This document shows positions 12,101-22,800 of a stretch of DNA of 64,000 nt, in pieces. Positions within the stretch are counted from its first letter, which is position 1; every line of letters begins with the position of its first letter. The position numbers were made by a program, and so were the translations under genes. The notes below the pieces were generated by a model, which saw only the letters and a list, made by a program, of their open reading frames with translations, did no database searches and had not been told where the DNA came from. Location: the NCBI RefSeq assembly GCF_047663525.1, contig NC_092587.1, forward strand, positions 46,832,501 to 46,896,500. The letters run 5' to 3'. The DNA is from Anas platyrhynchos (Eukaryota; Chordata; Aves; Anseriformes; Anatidae).

Positions 12101-15100
12101 CTGAGTACTTCTTGACCTGCAAAGACCACGAGGAAGACAAGAAGCTTTAAGTTGCAGCTCTGCCAGAAGTCACAAATCGGAAAGGGCATGCAAGGCCCAG
12201 TAATTGATAGTCAGTTGTTGTATGAAAGCAGTTGTCAGTAAATTTACATGGGGGAAAAGAATCGTAATTACTTATTCAAAGATGGACATAGTAGCTGTTA
12301 ACACTGAAGTAAAAGATCTAAGATTCGTCAGTAGGCTTATCTCTGAAAACTTCAGATCAGTCCTCTGCAACGGTCACAGCACAAGCCGAATGTTTAGTGA
12401 GAGGGTGAAGGAAACATTCTTGAGATTGTGATACACGGCACGTGACTGTCTTCACCACGTCTCAAAAAAGGATTTAACATGGAATGGCTGTTCGTATAAG
12501 GAAGGACTAAATAGGGTAACTTACAAAAGTAACTGAGATGAGGTACAAGAAAGCTTTATGAAGAAAAAATGGTGTGACAAAGGAATAAGAAGAAATTGTT
12601 TATTGTTTCTTAAAACACAGGAATGGTCAAGCACCAATGAAGAGATAAGCAGCAGATTTAAACCAAAAGGAAATTCTTCTTCTCACAGCACATCATTAAA
12701 CTGTGGAGCTATTTGCCACAGGATGTTGTGGAGGCCAAAAGTATAAGTGTGTTCAAAATGGAATTAGATACATTCCTGAAGGTTAGCTCCATTGGCAGCT
12801 GTCAACACGGTGCCCCAGACGCAGCTTTTGGTGAAGGAAATCCCTGAATTGTTAACTACTTATGGCTGGCGTGAGTCACAGGGTAAGACTTTCTTATAAA
12901 TGCTCTTCCACTCCTCGCTCAGCTACCAGCCACTTGTGGGGACAGGATACAGGATGAGCTAGATGAGCCTTTGATGTAATCCTGTGCAGCTGTTTTCATA
13001 CCAGTATGTGCAGTGTTGTTCCTTTAGTTTCAGTAAAACTTCAGTAAAAGTATTCAGGGGCAAAAATGTGCAGAGTTCATGAGAAGAAGGTTCTTTGCCT
13101 TTGGAATCGTATTCAGCTACGTATATCAAACATTTCAATTTTGTATTATTTTAGGTAGCAAAGCTTCAATAAAGCAAAAGTAATGCCCCCAGGAGGGGAA
13201 GGTCTCTTTCAAATTGTGTAAAAGTAGGATTAAAAATGTACTTAATTTTACATGTTTTCTTCTTGAGGCACATAAATAATTTCCTCTGGTATAACAACAC
13301 CCATGGGAATTTCCTCAAATGATCAGGGAAAAAAAAGATTCAAAATGAAACACAATTGTCCCCTGTGTTTAATGAATCAAAAGGCTACCCCTAGTACACT
13401 CAGAAGGACGGAGTCCATCCTTAATTTCCTACTAAAACAACTATTGTTCAACTAAATAAATAGGAGTTAGAGAGAAGGAATTTGTGGCTTCAAAGAAAAA
13501 GAATTAAGTTCAAGTTTTAATCTACATATTATGCAAGAAGGAAATGTTGTGTGACATTAACCGTTTGCTTCTAGTCAGCTCTTATAGTCTTAGCTGCCTC
13601 GAGGAAGTCATTTTACAGAAGCATTACAATAACGCGCTTGCTCCCGGGGGCAGTTGCTTCTCTCTGATCATGGCATCGGCTTCCTGCCATATGGACAGCC
13701 CCCCTCGCTCCCCCTGCCCCCATCTAAAGATCTTTGAGCAGTTTCTGTGCCTTCAAAATGTTAGGAAGCTGTAGGTTTGAGGGGCAGGAGACAGAAGGGA
13801 ACCAAAGTTTTGTTGCCTTTTTTTTTTTTTTTTTGGTGTGTGTGTGTGTTATTTATTTATTTATTTATTTATTATTATTATTTTACAAAAGATGGCTTTT
13901 CAACAGCATTGTTTGTGTGGAACAACGGTTAAATATCACAAGAGCTAGCTGAGGAAAACTAGCACTGAATGATTAGTGCTAGCCCTTTTCCAGGTTTATA
14001 ATTAGCTCTGGATGGGGCTGAGCCCCAGCAGCACAACTCCTGAAAGGTGACACTTCGCGCTTCCCAGAGCTGGTGGGACTGACACTGTGACGGAACGGAG
14101 AGGAGAAGGTAACCTGAGGTCCAGACCCTGGGGCTGGGAAATGTGTTCCTGTACTCGAAGAATGCCGCGTGAGCTATGGAAATTGCTTATGCTCAGCTTT
14201 AGTTTTCACTTGCAGCATGGCCATGCAGCCACAGATTGAGGACAGACACTTTTGATCACAGACTCTGCTTATCCCGGGCAGCAACACATAACTGGCCCAT
14301 CCAGCAAGGAGCAGTGTACCCAGTTTGTGCCATCAGTAACTGTCTGCTAAGTGTGCAACACAGACAGAAGTCCTCTGAATATGCGAGGAAGCCAGAAGAG
14401 GGAAAATAAAAAGGAAACAAAGCAGGGAGGGGCAAAGGTTGCCCTCAGTAACACCTGTTGGATTTGCTATTAGTGGTAAAGCATGTGCACACCTAAAAAC
14501 AGACATCCACAGAGAAAGCAGCCACCCAAACATAGGTACAAGTCCCAGGATGAAGTGCATGAGAATCATGATTTTTTTTTTTTTCTTTTTTCTTTCCCAG
14601 AAGATGTAAATATGCACAAGACTCCAGAAAAGTCAAGTGAAACCACAGTCTGACCTCATCAACTCCTGAACTTCCCCATCCCCAGCCAGCATTGTGGCAT
14701 GCGTGTTTCAGATGAAACAAAGAATTACTGAAAGTCACTGGTGACTTTGCTGTTGCCATTTCCAGACTGCTACAGGTTGAACATACTGAGGTAGCATAGT
14801 GATAAGGGGCACTGCACATTTCTAGTGGCTGTAAAAGGCAAATTAAACTAGCAGTATGAGAAATTTCACAGATGAGGTTTTTATAATTCTCATCCCTTGA
14901 AAAATGGGATAGTGTCCTGAAAAAGGTGAGGGAAAGTCACAGCAACCCATTTCATTCCAGCTGATCTTGAGTTCAAAACCTTTAAAGGAAAACTGGGTTC
15001 TATAATTGCATTTGCCTTGCAGCTGACTGAAGCCTTGCCAGCTTCTTAAGTGCACTCGTTACGATACAGGCTGAATGTTTTGAGTTGATTCTGCAGCTCA

Positions 15101-15576
15101 TCAACAGCATGAAAGGAATTTGTACTATATCAGGCCATTCAGTGAATTTGGACTTCTCTGGATTCAGGAGTGAATGGGAATCTTCTGGGAATACCATTCA
15201 AAATTCTTGCTGCCATTTTCTGCTGCAGATAATCAAGATGACAACGTTTTTAGTATATATTTTTTTTTCTAGTAAAAATAGCACTTACAAAATGAGTTCA
15301 GGATGTGGAATCCTCTATTTATACACAGGACCAAACTTTATGCTCAGCAACTATTTGTCCTGTATTCTGTTTCACAAAAGCTATTTTGGAAAGGCCATAA
15401 TCAGAAAGTTAAAGGATAATCAGCCTCTATGCTCCTACTACTCTTGGCCTCTTTGACTAAGAATGCTGATTTGCTCATCGACTGGTGATGATTTACTTGC
15501 TTATTAACAATTAAACTATTCAAGATCTAATTCCAAATTATTCATCCAAGCAGCCATCAAACAATAATCCATCAAA

Positions 15577-15607
<31 letters not shown>

Positions 15608-18600
15608 CATATATATATATGTATTTTTTACTTGTATTTTTTCAACAAGCAACTCATGTGTTTAGATTTAGTTTGGCAGACCTTCTGCAATGACAGTTGT
15701 TCGTTTCCTTCATAGCCTACAAACAACCTCAGGAGATCACCACCCAGCCTGGCCATTTTCACCAGTACACAATCAACTGTGTCCATGCTATTACTGACAC
15801 GAGAGATGGTGCAGTTGGAATAGAAATTCAGAGATCTACAAAACAGACCTCCAGACCTGAATCAGTTTTCTAGAGTCTCTCATAGCCCCTGAAGAGAAAC
15901 AGGCACTTCCACACCATGCACCGTCTTCTTCCAGGGCATAATGGAAGTGGGTCGAATGAATCACACGCTGGAAATGCCAGTTTCTCTCCGTGGGATTCAG
16001 ACACAGGTGAGGTGAATCCAACTCTTGCTGTTCAACCTGTTTGTAAAGTCTTAGTGATAGAGAAGCCACGATATCCTGACAAAATTATATCCAAATGCTT
16101 TGTACTCGTATTGCTTGTCAGGTTTTTCTATTTCATTTTTCTTCCTGCAGTTAAAGCCCATTAGCGCTCTCTCTGTTTATCACAGACATGGAAAGCAGAC
16201 TGCTGGCTGTCTTTCTGTAGCAAATCATGTGTACCTTCTGTCTCCCACAACTATGCTCCCACAGTCTTCACTTCTGAATACTAAACAGGCTCAGTTTACG
16301 CAACCTTTCTTTATAGGTCATGTTTTCTGGAGCTCTGGTCATCCTCTGGGCTTTCCTGCAGATTCTTGTTGGGTGATACACCTTTGGCCACTCCAGCCCT
16401 GCTGAGCTTAGAAGTTATACTTTGTATTTTACAGGTTAGATACCTATTTACAATGCCACAATGATGTAAAAACCATATGTCATCAGCAGCACAGATAATC
16501 TGTAACATGAAAAGGACAGCTCAACCATCTTGTTTGTCATTACCAGACCAAGAAGGGCGGTACTACAAAGCCCAAACAGATAACAAAGCCTTCATTAAAT
16601 TTATTTCACCTCTGGCAATTACATTTAAATGAACTTTACTGTGATCAATCTTTTTTATTTATTTTTTTCTGGAACATCTAAATGCATGTATACACATTAG
16701 TTTGTCCAATGGCTTCTCTATGGAGCAGTGTGAATCAATAGAATTCTTTCCCTAGTATGCATATGGGAAGACTGCTAATCTGCATGAAATATTCCTAGAC
16801 AAAAGGAAGAAGGAAATTAACCTTGAGAGTGACTGTCTCAGTCAAGAAAAGAAGGGCAAAGAGACCTTGTGGTAACTTGAAAGACAGCCCCATTTCACTC
16901 CTTCAGTCAGCTGGAAAGATGGAGAAAGGCACATAAGGGGAAAAGTATGGGCTGAGCTCTCCAAACCCTCTACTGTGGATTGCTTAATGCCTGTGCTTAA
17001 CATCTAAAAGTTCCCCTTCTCCAAAAGGTTAAAAGGCATCAGAACTGATATATATATACATATATTTATGCTTACAAAACCAACCTACTGTTGCCAGTAA
17101 CAAAACATTTTTTATTTTTACTTTTTTTTTTTTTAATGTTCTGACATATTGCTGCTCTGAAGTTCAGAATTTCATTAGTATTTAAGTTCATCTTTGACCT
17201 TTCACCTTTTTATGTGGAAGAATTAATCAGGGAGAAAAAAAACATTCCTCTTTGCCCTGGCTTGCTTATTATGACTCCCTCAAGAATTTCAGTCTGAGGC
17301 CATTTGCGAGAACTATGTTTAGCCCTGAGAGGAGAAAGAACCTCCCCCCCACTCCAAAATGCAGCTCTCCAAATTTATCTCTTGGCCTTCACCAAAGGTT
17401 TGAGTTTTATAATACTCCAGATTAAATTTACCCCAATACGGTTAAATGCCCCTTGCTATAGCAGTTTATACCTATGGAGAGAAGCTGACCTTTGGAGATG
17501 CCTGCTCACGAACGTTATGATTCCACAAACTCTGTCTGTTTTAGGCATGAACCAAGCCAGAAAGATACCCCATGGAAGATTAAATTCTTACTAATGCCAT
17601 AAAATGCCAACCTTGGAAAGTGACGTGCTACAGAGGCCATACGAAGAACAACAAGAACTGGAAAAGCACTGGAAAACTTTGAGTGGTAACATTTACACAT
17701 TATTCAAGCAAAGCAAAGATGCAAGCATGCTTGAATTTTATGCTTGGAGGCACAAACTGATTGCTTGTGGTGGCAGGAATAACAAAATTCCTCCGTGTCC
17801 TAGCCCCACAGAATCAGCCAGGTGAATTGCAGTGGAGGGGCTACATTCCTCTGAGAAGGGTGGACTGCCAGGGGCCGCCTTCTCATCTGTATTCTCTTAG
17901 AAAGGTTTCAGTGCATTCTGAATTAAGGCATCAGATCATCTTTACAGTAGATTTATCCACCACTCCTCTCAGCCTCTTTGTTTGGTACAATTGCAGAACA
18001 AATGTAGAAAACAGCAACATTATTTTCAGGCTTTCAAAGCCTCTATGGACAACCCTGCAGTGGAAAAAGGTTCCTTCCCTACCTACTTGTTACAGCTTTC
18101 ATTATTGGCCACACTGGAAGAGAGTCTGAACCAAATAACAAAACCAGTACCTACCCACCGCGTTTGGGCAGAAGGACAGTGCCCGTGGTTAAACAAAGCC
18201 AGGAGGAGAGGAGTGGTGTTTGTTGCTTCCTTATCAGGCTGGCAGCTGGGAGCACTGAAATAGGACAACACAATGCATAAGGGCTTGCAGCAGCAAGAGG
18301 AAACCAATTCAGGTTATTGGGATGGGGACACAACGGGTAGAACAGAGCAGGGAGCAGTATTAAGCAGAGTTGCTTAAGAATTGCAAGTTCCAGCACAAAA
18401 TTTGACTTTTAATATTATTTTGTTGAGGATACCTTGGTAAGGTAGTCTTCTGCAAATGCCAGCTGCATAAAACATGCAAATCAATGAGATGTTATGAAAT
18501 ACACCTCATAATCAAAACCAAGTTAAAAACTGGAAATACAGTTGAAAAATGGTTTTGGATTTTTCTGAAAAGCTCTGAATTAGCTTTAGTCTCCTCTTTT

Positions 18601-19410
18601 ACTTTTCCAGGGAGAGAAAAATGCTGAATTTTCAGATTTTGCCCATGTTTTCAACCCTTATGGCTTTGAAGATCAGGCCTAGTTAGTTCCTGTAGATTTA
18701 AGATCACTCATCCAGTGATATTGCTCATCTTGCTTCTCTAAAAACCTGTTTCTACATGAAATTTAGTATTTATAGGAAGAAAATTCATTGCTATTTGTAA
18801 AAGTTTAGAAGTATAACATTCTGTTTCTACTCCTTACAGTGTTGGGGAAGGAGTTAATATGTGGGGGAAAAAGAAGTGCATTTTTCCTGTGCCTAGATTA
18901 TTTGTCTGTTTTCATCTTCAAATACGTCATGCTGGACATCGTGTTGGACAGAGTGGATGGTGCTAGGTTTTGGTAGTCCATGGAGCAGTAAGAAAAATGT
19001 TGAGTTATACACTCCAGTTATTAGGATCGGTGTTTTGAAAACTTTGAAGGACAGGAAAGTTTTTTGTTGTTGTTTTTTTTTGTTTGTTTTTAATTTCTTA
19101 AATGAAACTGAAGATTTTATTTAACAAAGCAATTCATGAAAGGTGAAAGCTGTATGCCATAAAGCTGTTAGTCAGGACTGCTAATAGCTTTTTTGTTTGT
19201 TCCTCAATCTATCATCTTCATTTAGAATAAGAGATTGCTCTTGCCAATTTTTTCCTGCATTTCTTCTTCTCTTCTTGGCAGATGTACAGTCAAGGGAAGC
19301 TACTCTTTGCCAACTGTATTTTCAATGGGTACAGCAAGTCAACTAAAGACCTTCAAAAACAAATAGCTAAGACAAGAAGTGATTATCGCGTGGGTTGGTC
19401 TGCCAGCTGA
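19..19410 (+). CDS. C-terminal part of an unnamed multi-exon gene, possibly C3orf20/FAM194-like
   Basis: Seven exons with consensus splice sites join in one phase: 19-139, 1857-1988, 5928-6048, 6469-6499, 7510-7687, 9635-9751 and 19282-19410. Together they give 275 residues and a TGA stop. Only one frame is open in most exons, and successive phases (0, 0, 1, 2, 0, 0) all agree, which chance would rarely produce. The order is: a beta-rich looking stretch (exons 1-2, with VIAQ then IHEYIAVRITG), a basic Ser/Arg-rich linker (exon 3), a Cys-containing segment with IPYVSDLEYHHLI (exon 5), and a C-terminal block with APGMFSMYSQGKLLFANC and NGYSKSTKDLQKQI. There is no signal peptide, membrane segment or known catalytic motif in this part. 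From memory the layout recalls the C3orf20/FAM194 (ERICH6) family of poorly studied proteins; that identity is tentative. The 5' exons lie left of the window. It is convergent with VEZT. Confidence 0.8.
140..1856 (+). other. Intron a-b of the unnamed gene
   Basis: AT-rich, with no open frame that survives as an exon. I see no repeat or RNA gene in it. It runs from a GTAATA donor to a CTTTTTTCTCTTTCAG acceptor. Confidence 0.7.
1857..1988 (+). CDS. Unnamed gene, exon b
   Basis: A 132-nt, phase 0/0 exon behind a strong pyrimidine-rich acceptor ending TTTCAG, with a GTATGT donor. It codes 44 residues from IHEYIAVRITGCFAVSLVY to LPQLEES. The alternating hydrophobic pattern suggests beta strands continuing those of the previous exon. 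Confidence 0.8.
5101..5134. repeat. A-rich tract
   Basis: Two poly(A) runs separated by a single G, then GAAAAAG. It is low-complexity sequence and creates a chance poly-Phe frame on the minus strand. Confidence 0.9.
5774..5800 (+). repeat. Probable CR1 LINE 3' tail remnant
   Basis: It has three near copies of the ATTCTGTG octamer that ends avian CR1 elements, one of them changed to GTCATTCTGTG. The sequence before it is too diverged for me to recognise a CR1 body. Confidence 0.45.
5928..6048 (+). CDS. Unnamed gene, exon c
   Basis: A 121-nt exon between a TATTTCAG acceptor and a CTCAG/GTAATG donor. Only the phase-0 frame is open; both others meet stops. It codes a basic Ser-rich linker (KPSSQVRKSSPRRSNEVDSS) followed by LWYATGTTLILS, and leaves one base for the next codon. 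Confidence 0.7.
6049..6468 (+). other. Intron c-d of the unnamed gene
   Basis: 420 bp, AT-rich. It ends in a strong polypyrimidine tract and TTCAG. Nothing else is recognised. Confidence 0.65.
6469..6499 (+). CDS. Unnamed gene, exon d (31-nt small exon)
   Basis: It sits behind one of the best acceptors in the gene (CCTTCTGTTTCCTTCAG). It supplies exactly two bases plus nine codons plus two bases, bridging the phase-1 end of exon c to the phase-2 start of exon e, and codes HILWASATR. The donor GCAG/GTCTCT is weak. It was inferred from phase, since neither neighbour can join the other directly. Confidence 0.6.
6500..7509 (+). other. Intron d-e of the unnamed gene, carrying the (CCCTT)n repeat
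   Basis: A 1-kb intron dominated by the pentanucleotide repeat that starts 131 bp after the weak exon d donor. The remainder is unremarkable and ends in TCTTTCTTGTGACAG. Confidence 0.65.
6630..6848. repeat. (CCCTT)n pentanucleotide microsatellite, AAGGG on the minus strand
   Basis: About 219 bp, or nearly 44 copies, of CCCTT with no visible interruption. One strand is all pyrimidine and the other all purine with GGG in every unit, so it could form triplex or G-quadruplex structure. It lies in the intron between exons d and e and would be transcribed as CCCUU. Open frames through it on both strands (PSLPF and GREGK repeats) are artefacts of a 5-bp unit with no stops. Confidence 0.98.
7510..7687 (+). 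CDS. Unnamed gene, exon e
   Basis: A 178-nt exon after a TTTCTCTTTCTTGTGACAG acceptor. It codes NKLWGTLQAACPAVLQRT, then CRSHQIPYVSDLEYHHLI and EQVTVVTE. I chose the GAA/GTATGC donor at 7688 because it ends in phase 0 and joins exon f in its only sensible frame. A stronger-looking CAG/GTGGGT donor at 7705 would put exon f out of frame and hit a stop. Confidence 0.78.
7688..9634 (+). other. Intron e-f of the unnamed gene
   Basis: 1.9 kb, AT-rich, with several short A and T runs. No exon, repeat family or RNA gene is recognised. Confidence 0.65.
9635..9751 (+). CDS. Unnamed gene, exon f
   Basis: A 117-nt, phase 0/0 exon with a CTTCCCTTCTTGCTTTAG acceptor and a GTATGT donor. It codes 39 residues, GCLDSFRLLKYDIASADAF through LLEQRHNVAPGMFS. 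It reads straight into the last exon. Confidence 0.85.
12220..13005 (+). mobile_element. Ancient CR1-family LINE 3' fragment
   Basis: It can still be read as a decayed LINE end. Landmarks are a remnant ending CACGTCTCAAAAAAGG, then AAACTGTGGAGCTATTTGCC and CAGGATGTTGTGGAGGCC (a relic of W-x-x-LP-x-x-VVEA). Near the end is GGACAGGATACAGGATGAGC followed by TAGATGAGCCTTTGATG, the hallmark 3' end of old amniote CR1 elements rather than the younger avian ATTCTGTG type. Frames are broken throughout and there are internal deletions. Confidence 0.75.
13818..13883. repeat. Compound microsatellite T17-(GT)n-(TTTA)n-(TTA)n
   Basis: Poly(T) at 13818-13834 is followed by GT repeats, then about five TTTA units and four TTA units. 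It is intronic low-complexity sequence. Confidence 0.95.
15579..15622. repeat. (AT)n repeat with ACAT interruptions
   Basis: An alternating AT tract broken twice by ACAT and once by ATGTAT. It is self-complementary and so able to form hairpins. A shorter similar tract lies at 17047-17067. Confidence 0.93.
16240..16380 (-). mobile_element. Decayed CR1 LINE fragment, minus strand
   Basis: Read on the minus strand it gives PEDDQSSRKHDL followed by a relic of the conserved [17 protein letters not shown] block seen intact in the CR1 at 25-26 kb. The frame is broken shortly afterwards. The limits are approximate. Confidence 0.55.
19282..19410 (+). CDS. Unnamed gene, terminal coding exon g
   Basis: It follows the acceptor CTTCTCTTCTTGGCAG in phase 0. 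It codes 42 residues from MYSQGKLLFANCIFNGYS to DYRVGWSAS and a TGA at 19408. The first codon is ATG, but this is an internal exon, not a start. The 3' UTR follows. Confidence 0.85.
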   Translation: MYSQGKLLFANCIFNGYSKSTKDLQKQIAKTRSDYRVGWSAS

Positions 19411-19811
19411 TTTCAGGTTCAGGTATTTTACTTTCCATCGTCATGGCTTTTAATCACTTTATTCTGAGACCTTTGGCATCTTTGTTCAGTATCTTGAATA
19501 TAGAGTGCTGTAACCCGAAGTAGCAAGCACAGCAGGTTCAATATCAAAGCAGTTGTACCTTTTTGGTGCATTTACAAGTTCTCCATCTCTCCATCCCTAC
19601 TGTCCCATACCACAGTTAGGATGGTTTAATCCCAGCTGTTGAGTGACAGAATAATTTTAAGCCAATCCCTAGTTACTGGCAGGAACAAAATAATAGAGTA
19701 GAGGTGAGGGTCCTGCGCATGTTCCCCATTCCTTTTGTAGTATGTTTATTGTTTTAGGGGCTGTTACATTCACTTTTTGACGTGATCCATAAAAATTAAA
19801 TTGCAATTAAA
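19411..19811 (+). promoter_or_regulatory. Probable 3' UTR and ATTAAA polyadenylation signals
   Basis: After the stop there are overlapping ATTAAA hexamers at 19795-19800 and 19806-19811, the first plausible cleavage signals downstream. No AATAAA is closer. The UTR end is inferred. Confidence 0.4.
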
Positions 19812-22800
19812 AATAATTACTTTAGTCAGGTGTCTTCTGGCAATGAGCTTCTTCATTTAATTAACAGTTGCAGGGAAGCTGTAGAAACATAACCTGGAGA
19901 AATAGCAGCAGAGGGTTAAATACTTCACATCTGCATCCTGAGCATAGCTCAGGGAGGGAGCACTCCCAGGAACTAAAGCATGTGCTGTAGCAGTTAGCTT
20001 TCTTGTAGAAGTTCCCAAAGAAGAAACAAAGACAGGGGCAGAAAGGAGAAATCAGCGCAACTTCTGCAGTATATGTATTACAGAGCTTGCAGGAGCCACA
20101 CCATTATTTACATGTTAGTGGTGCTGCAAACCGGTAATCAAACCTGAACTTCGGAGTGCCTGGTGTGACTTAACCAATATCTCCTATAGGGTGCGATGCT
20201 GATGAACTATTAAACTCCTGTTAATAACTGAGAAGCAGTTGACAGCAGTGATAGCAAAGAGGAACACATGACATACTCCAAAGTGAAATGTGCATTCTTT
20301 TACTGAGCTGCTCCTAGCTGGCTTTGACAGGTCACGGGAAGTCTGCGCCTTTCTTTTAACTTCACAAAACAAAGCATCTCATTTTTGCTGAGCAGTAGAA
20401 AACGGCACATGCTATACAGTCCATTCTTCTCCAAAGAAAGCTCGTCACATAGCATGTACACAAAATAATAACTGGTGTCATAAAGAAAACAGGTCTTAAA
20501 AACGGAAGGTAATTAACAGCAGCATTTTCAAGCATGGTAATTACTGGCATGCTGTGGTTTCCGTCCAAGTCAGTGATAAGCCTTCTTGATTGCAGTCAGG
20601 ACAGATTAGCTTTAGGCTGGGTGTTTTTGCAAATGCTCCTCTGACTGGAAATGCTGCACTGGCATGTGCAATTTCAAGTGCATGATCTTGTCTACACTAG
20701 AAATTTCTAAACGTTTCCCACTGTGGCATCATCCTTAAATTTAGCTTTACAAGGGAAGGTGTGTGGTCACACTGATAGGCATTTACCTACCCTACAACTA
20801 AATATAACTGGTGTCACAGGTAGTCAGCGAGCTGGGATGGTTATCCTGCACGCATGTTCCTGCTCCTTGCTACCACAGCACTGTGACAAGAAATCCTTAA
20901 ATGCTACCACTGAGAACCACAAGGTTCTTTTATGCACAGGCTGTGAACACACGGGCAGGTGCAACTGGGGGCACAAAGACACCTCTCCTTGCGAAGGAGA
21001 GGGTGATGAAGAGCCAGAGAGAAAACCAAGGCTAGGTGACATCGCTATTTCCATATACACTACCATAATTATATGGGTGGTGTTAAAGATGTGGTTAATT
21101 TCTTCCTTAAAACAGCGCCGAATTACAGACCAAACAGTAGGTTCTCCAAGAATGGATACTCACTGTATTTTCTCTCTTGCCAGCCAATCTCCCAACCTCA
21201 GAAATTGCCAGATCCCCAACAGATAGGTGTATGTGCATGTTCCGTTCACTTACTTTATTTTGGTACCTTGGGACCACTGTATTGGACGTTTGAACTCCTT
21301 CCTCCTCCATACCATACCATGAATGCATTAATATTGTGAGTAGGGTTGCAGGCCAAGGAAGATCCTGCACTGCTAAATGGGGATTATTAGCAGTAAAGCT
21401 CTGAAGATTTCTCTTTTCACTGGGGGGATACACAAAGCACTGTCATTTCTCTGTTCTGTTCATGGAGTGATTTCTAGGGGAACAGCATTTTCCTGCTTGC
21501 AAAATTGCTCTTTCCCTAGTGGAAATTAGCATACAGGTCCTGCCCTGGCCTTCATTTTTTCCTCCTCACCCACCTGGATGATGAGTTAAGCATGGAGACA
21601 GCACAGAGAACTGACTGACTTCAGCTGAAGGCCACAATCCCAGAGAAAAAATACCTTTAGATTCCCCTTCCAATCTTTCCTCAAAGCTTGCTTCACTCAA
21701 GAAGGCCACAGGCTTCTTAGCACGTACCAGCAGAAACCACCATCAATGGGACTCACAGAATTATTTTTTTTTTTTTTAAAATGTGTCTACATCTACACAT
21801 TTTCGGTGTATTGTTCATTTGTTTACTCTAGGCATATCCCGTTATAGACCTCTTCTTCACTATCTTATAAAAGTGTGGACAATGCTGCAAAACTACCCTA
21901 GGAAAGCTCAACATAGTAGACTATCAATAGCAGTGTAACTGATTATGTGTTGGGATCAGTGGGACAATATAAAGAGATCTGAAAGACTGGCTTTTTAAGA
22001 CCGGTCTGGCTCCATCTCAGCCCGACCCACTACAGGAGACCAGCTCACCTGATACAGCATGAATATTGCCAATATGAAGCAGCACAGTAGAAGGATGAGA
22101 AGAACAGGTTTTAATGAGCGAAAGGAGAAATACAGAGATACAGCTGATACAAAAAAGTACACAATATAACACAAGTGTCTAATAAATCAGCAGAGAACTT
22201 GAGAACAGGAAGAAAGGTTCAGATGGCTGAAGAAAGAGGCTTGCTCAAAAAGATACAATCTTAAGTCTTCATAGATATATATACATTCTTGGCAGTATAG
22301 GAAACGTACAGTTCTTACATAGAAAATATTGACTGTCTGAAGTGGTTGTATCAATTCCTGAAGAATATTTGCATATGGTACATGATGAAGAATACACACA
22401 GGCAATTTAGCATTCAAAAGGTCTCCAGGTAAAGAGAAACATTATGGACCCCTCTTGGTCAACAGGCTTCTTCTAACAGCAGCAACTGGATCTGTTCAGT
22501 ATCCCATAAGAAAACAAACCAACCAACCAGGAAACAGCAAAGAATAAGCAAGATCTTTTGTACTACACAAAAAAATGACACACCAATTAGGCTGCAAGAT
22601 TCAATACTTAAGAATAAATACCCCAGCCTCACCAAGCTTCCCCTTGCCTTTCCAGATCAAATAATTTCCTTTCTTTCCCAGTCATCTCCGTGCATTCCTT
22701 CCTGGGGACATGGATTAGGTGGGAGTCATACCTAAGTGAGAAGAGCCAATGCAGGAGAAGTGTGCAGGAAGGGATGTGCATCAGCCACAGCTCCTACCAC

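Larger units (their letters stand above)
9752..19281 (+). other. Intron f-g of the unnamed gene
   Basis: A 9.5-kb intron before the terminal coding exon. It holds an old CR1 3' fragment (12220-13005), a decayed minus-strand CR1 piece (16240-16380), the compound microsatellite at 13818 and an AT repeat at 15579. No additional exon is needed by phase and none was seen. Confidence 0.6.

Noticed and set aside
15085-15456. 123-codon plus-strand frame in intron f-g
   Set aside because: It looks like chance AT-rich translation. It is not needed by phase and would break the exon f to g join.
20723-21226. 167-codon plus-strand frame in the intergenic region
   Set aside because: Its composition and hydropathy look random, and there is no splice or promoter context or homology that I recognise.
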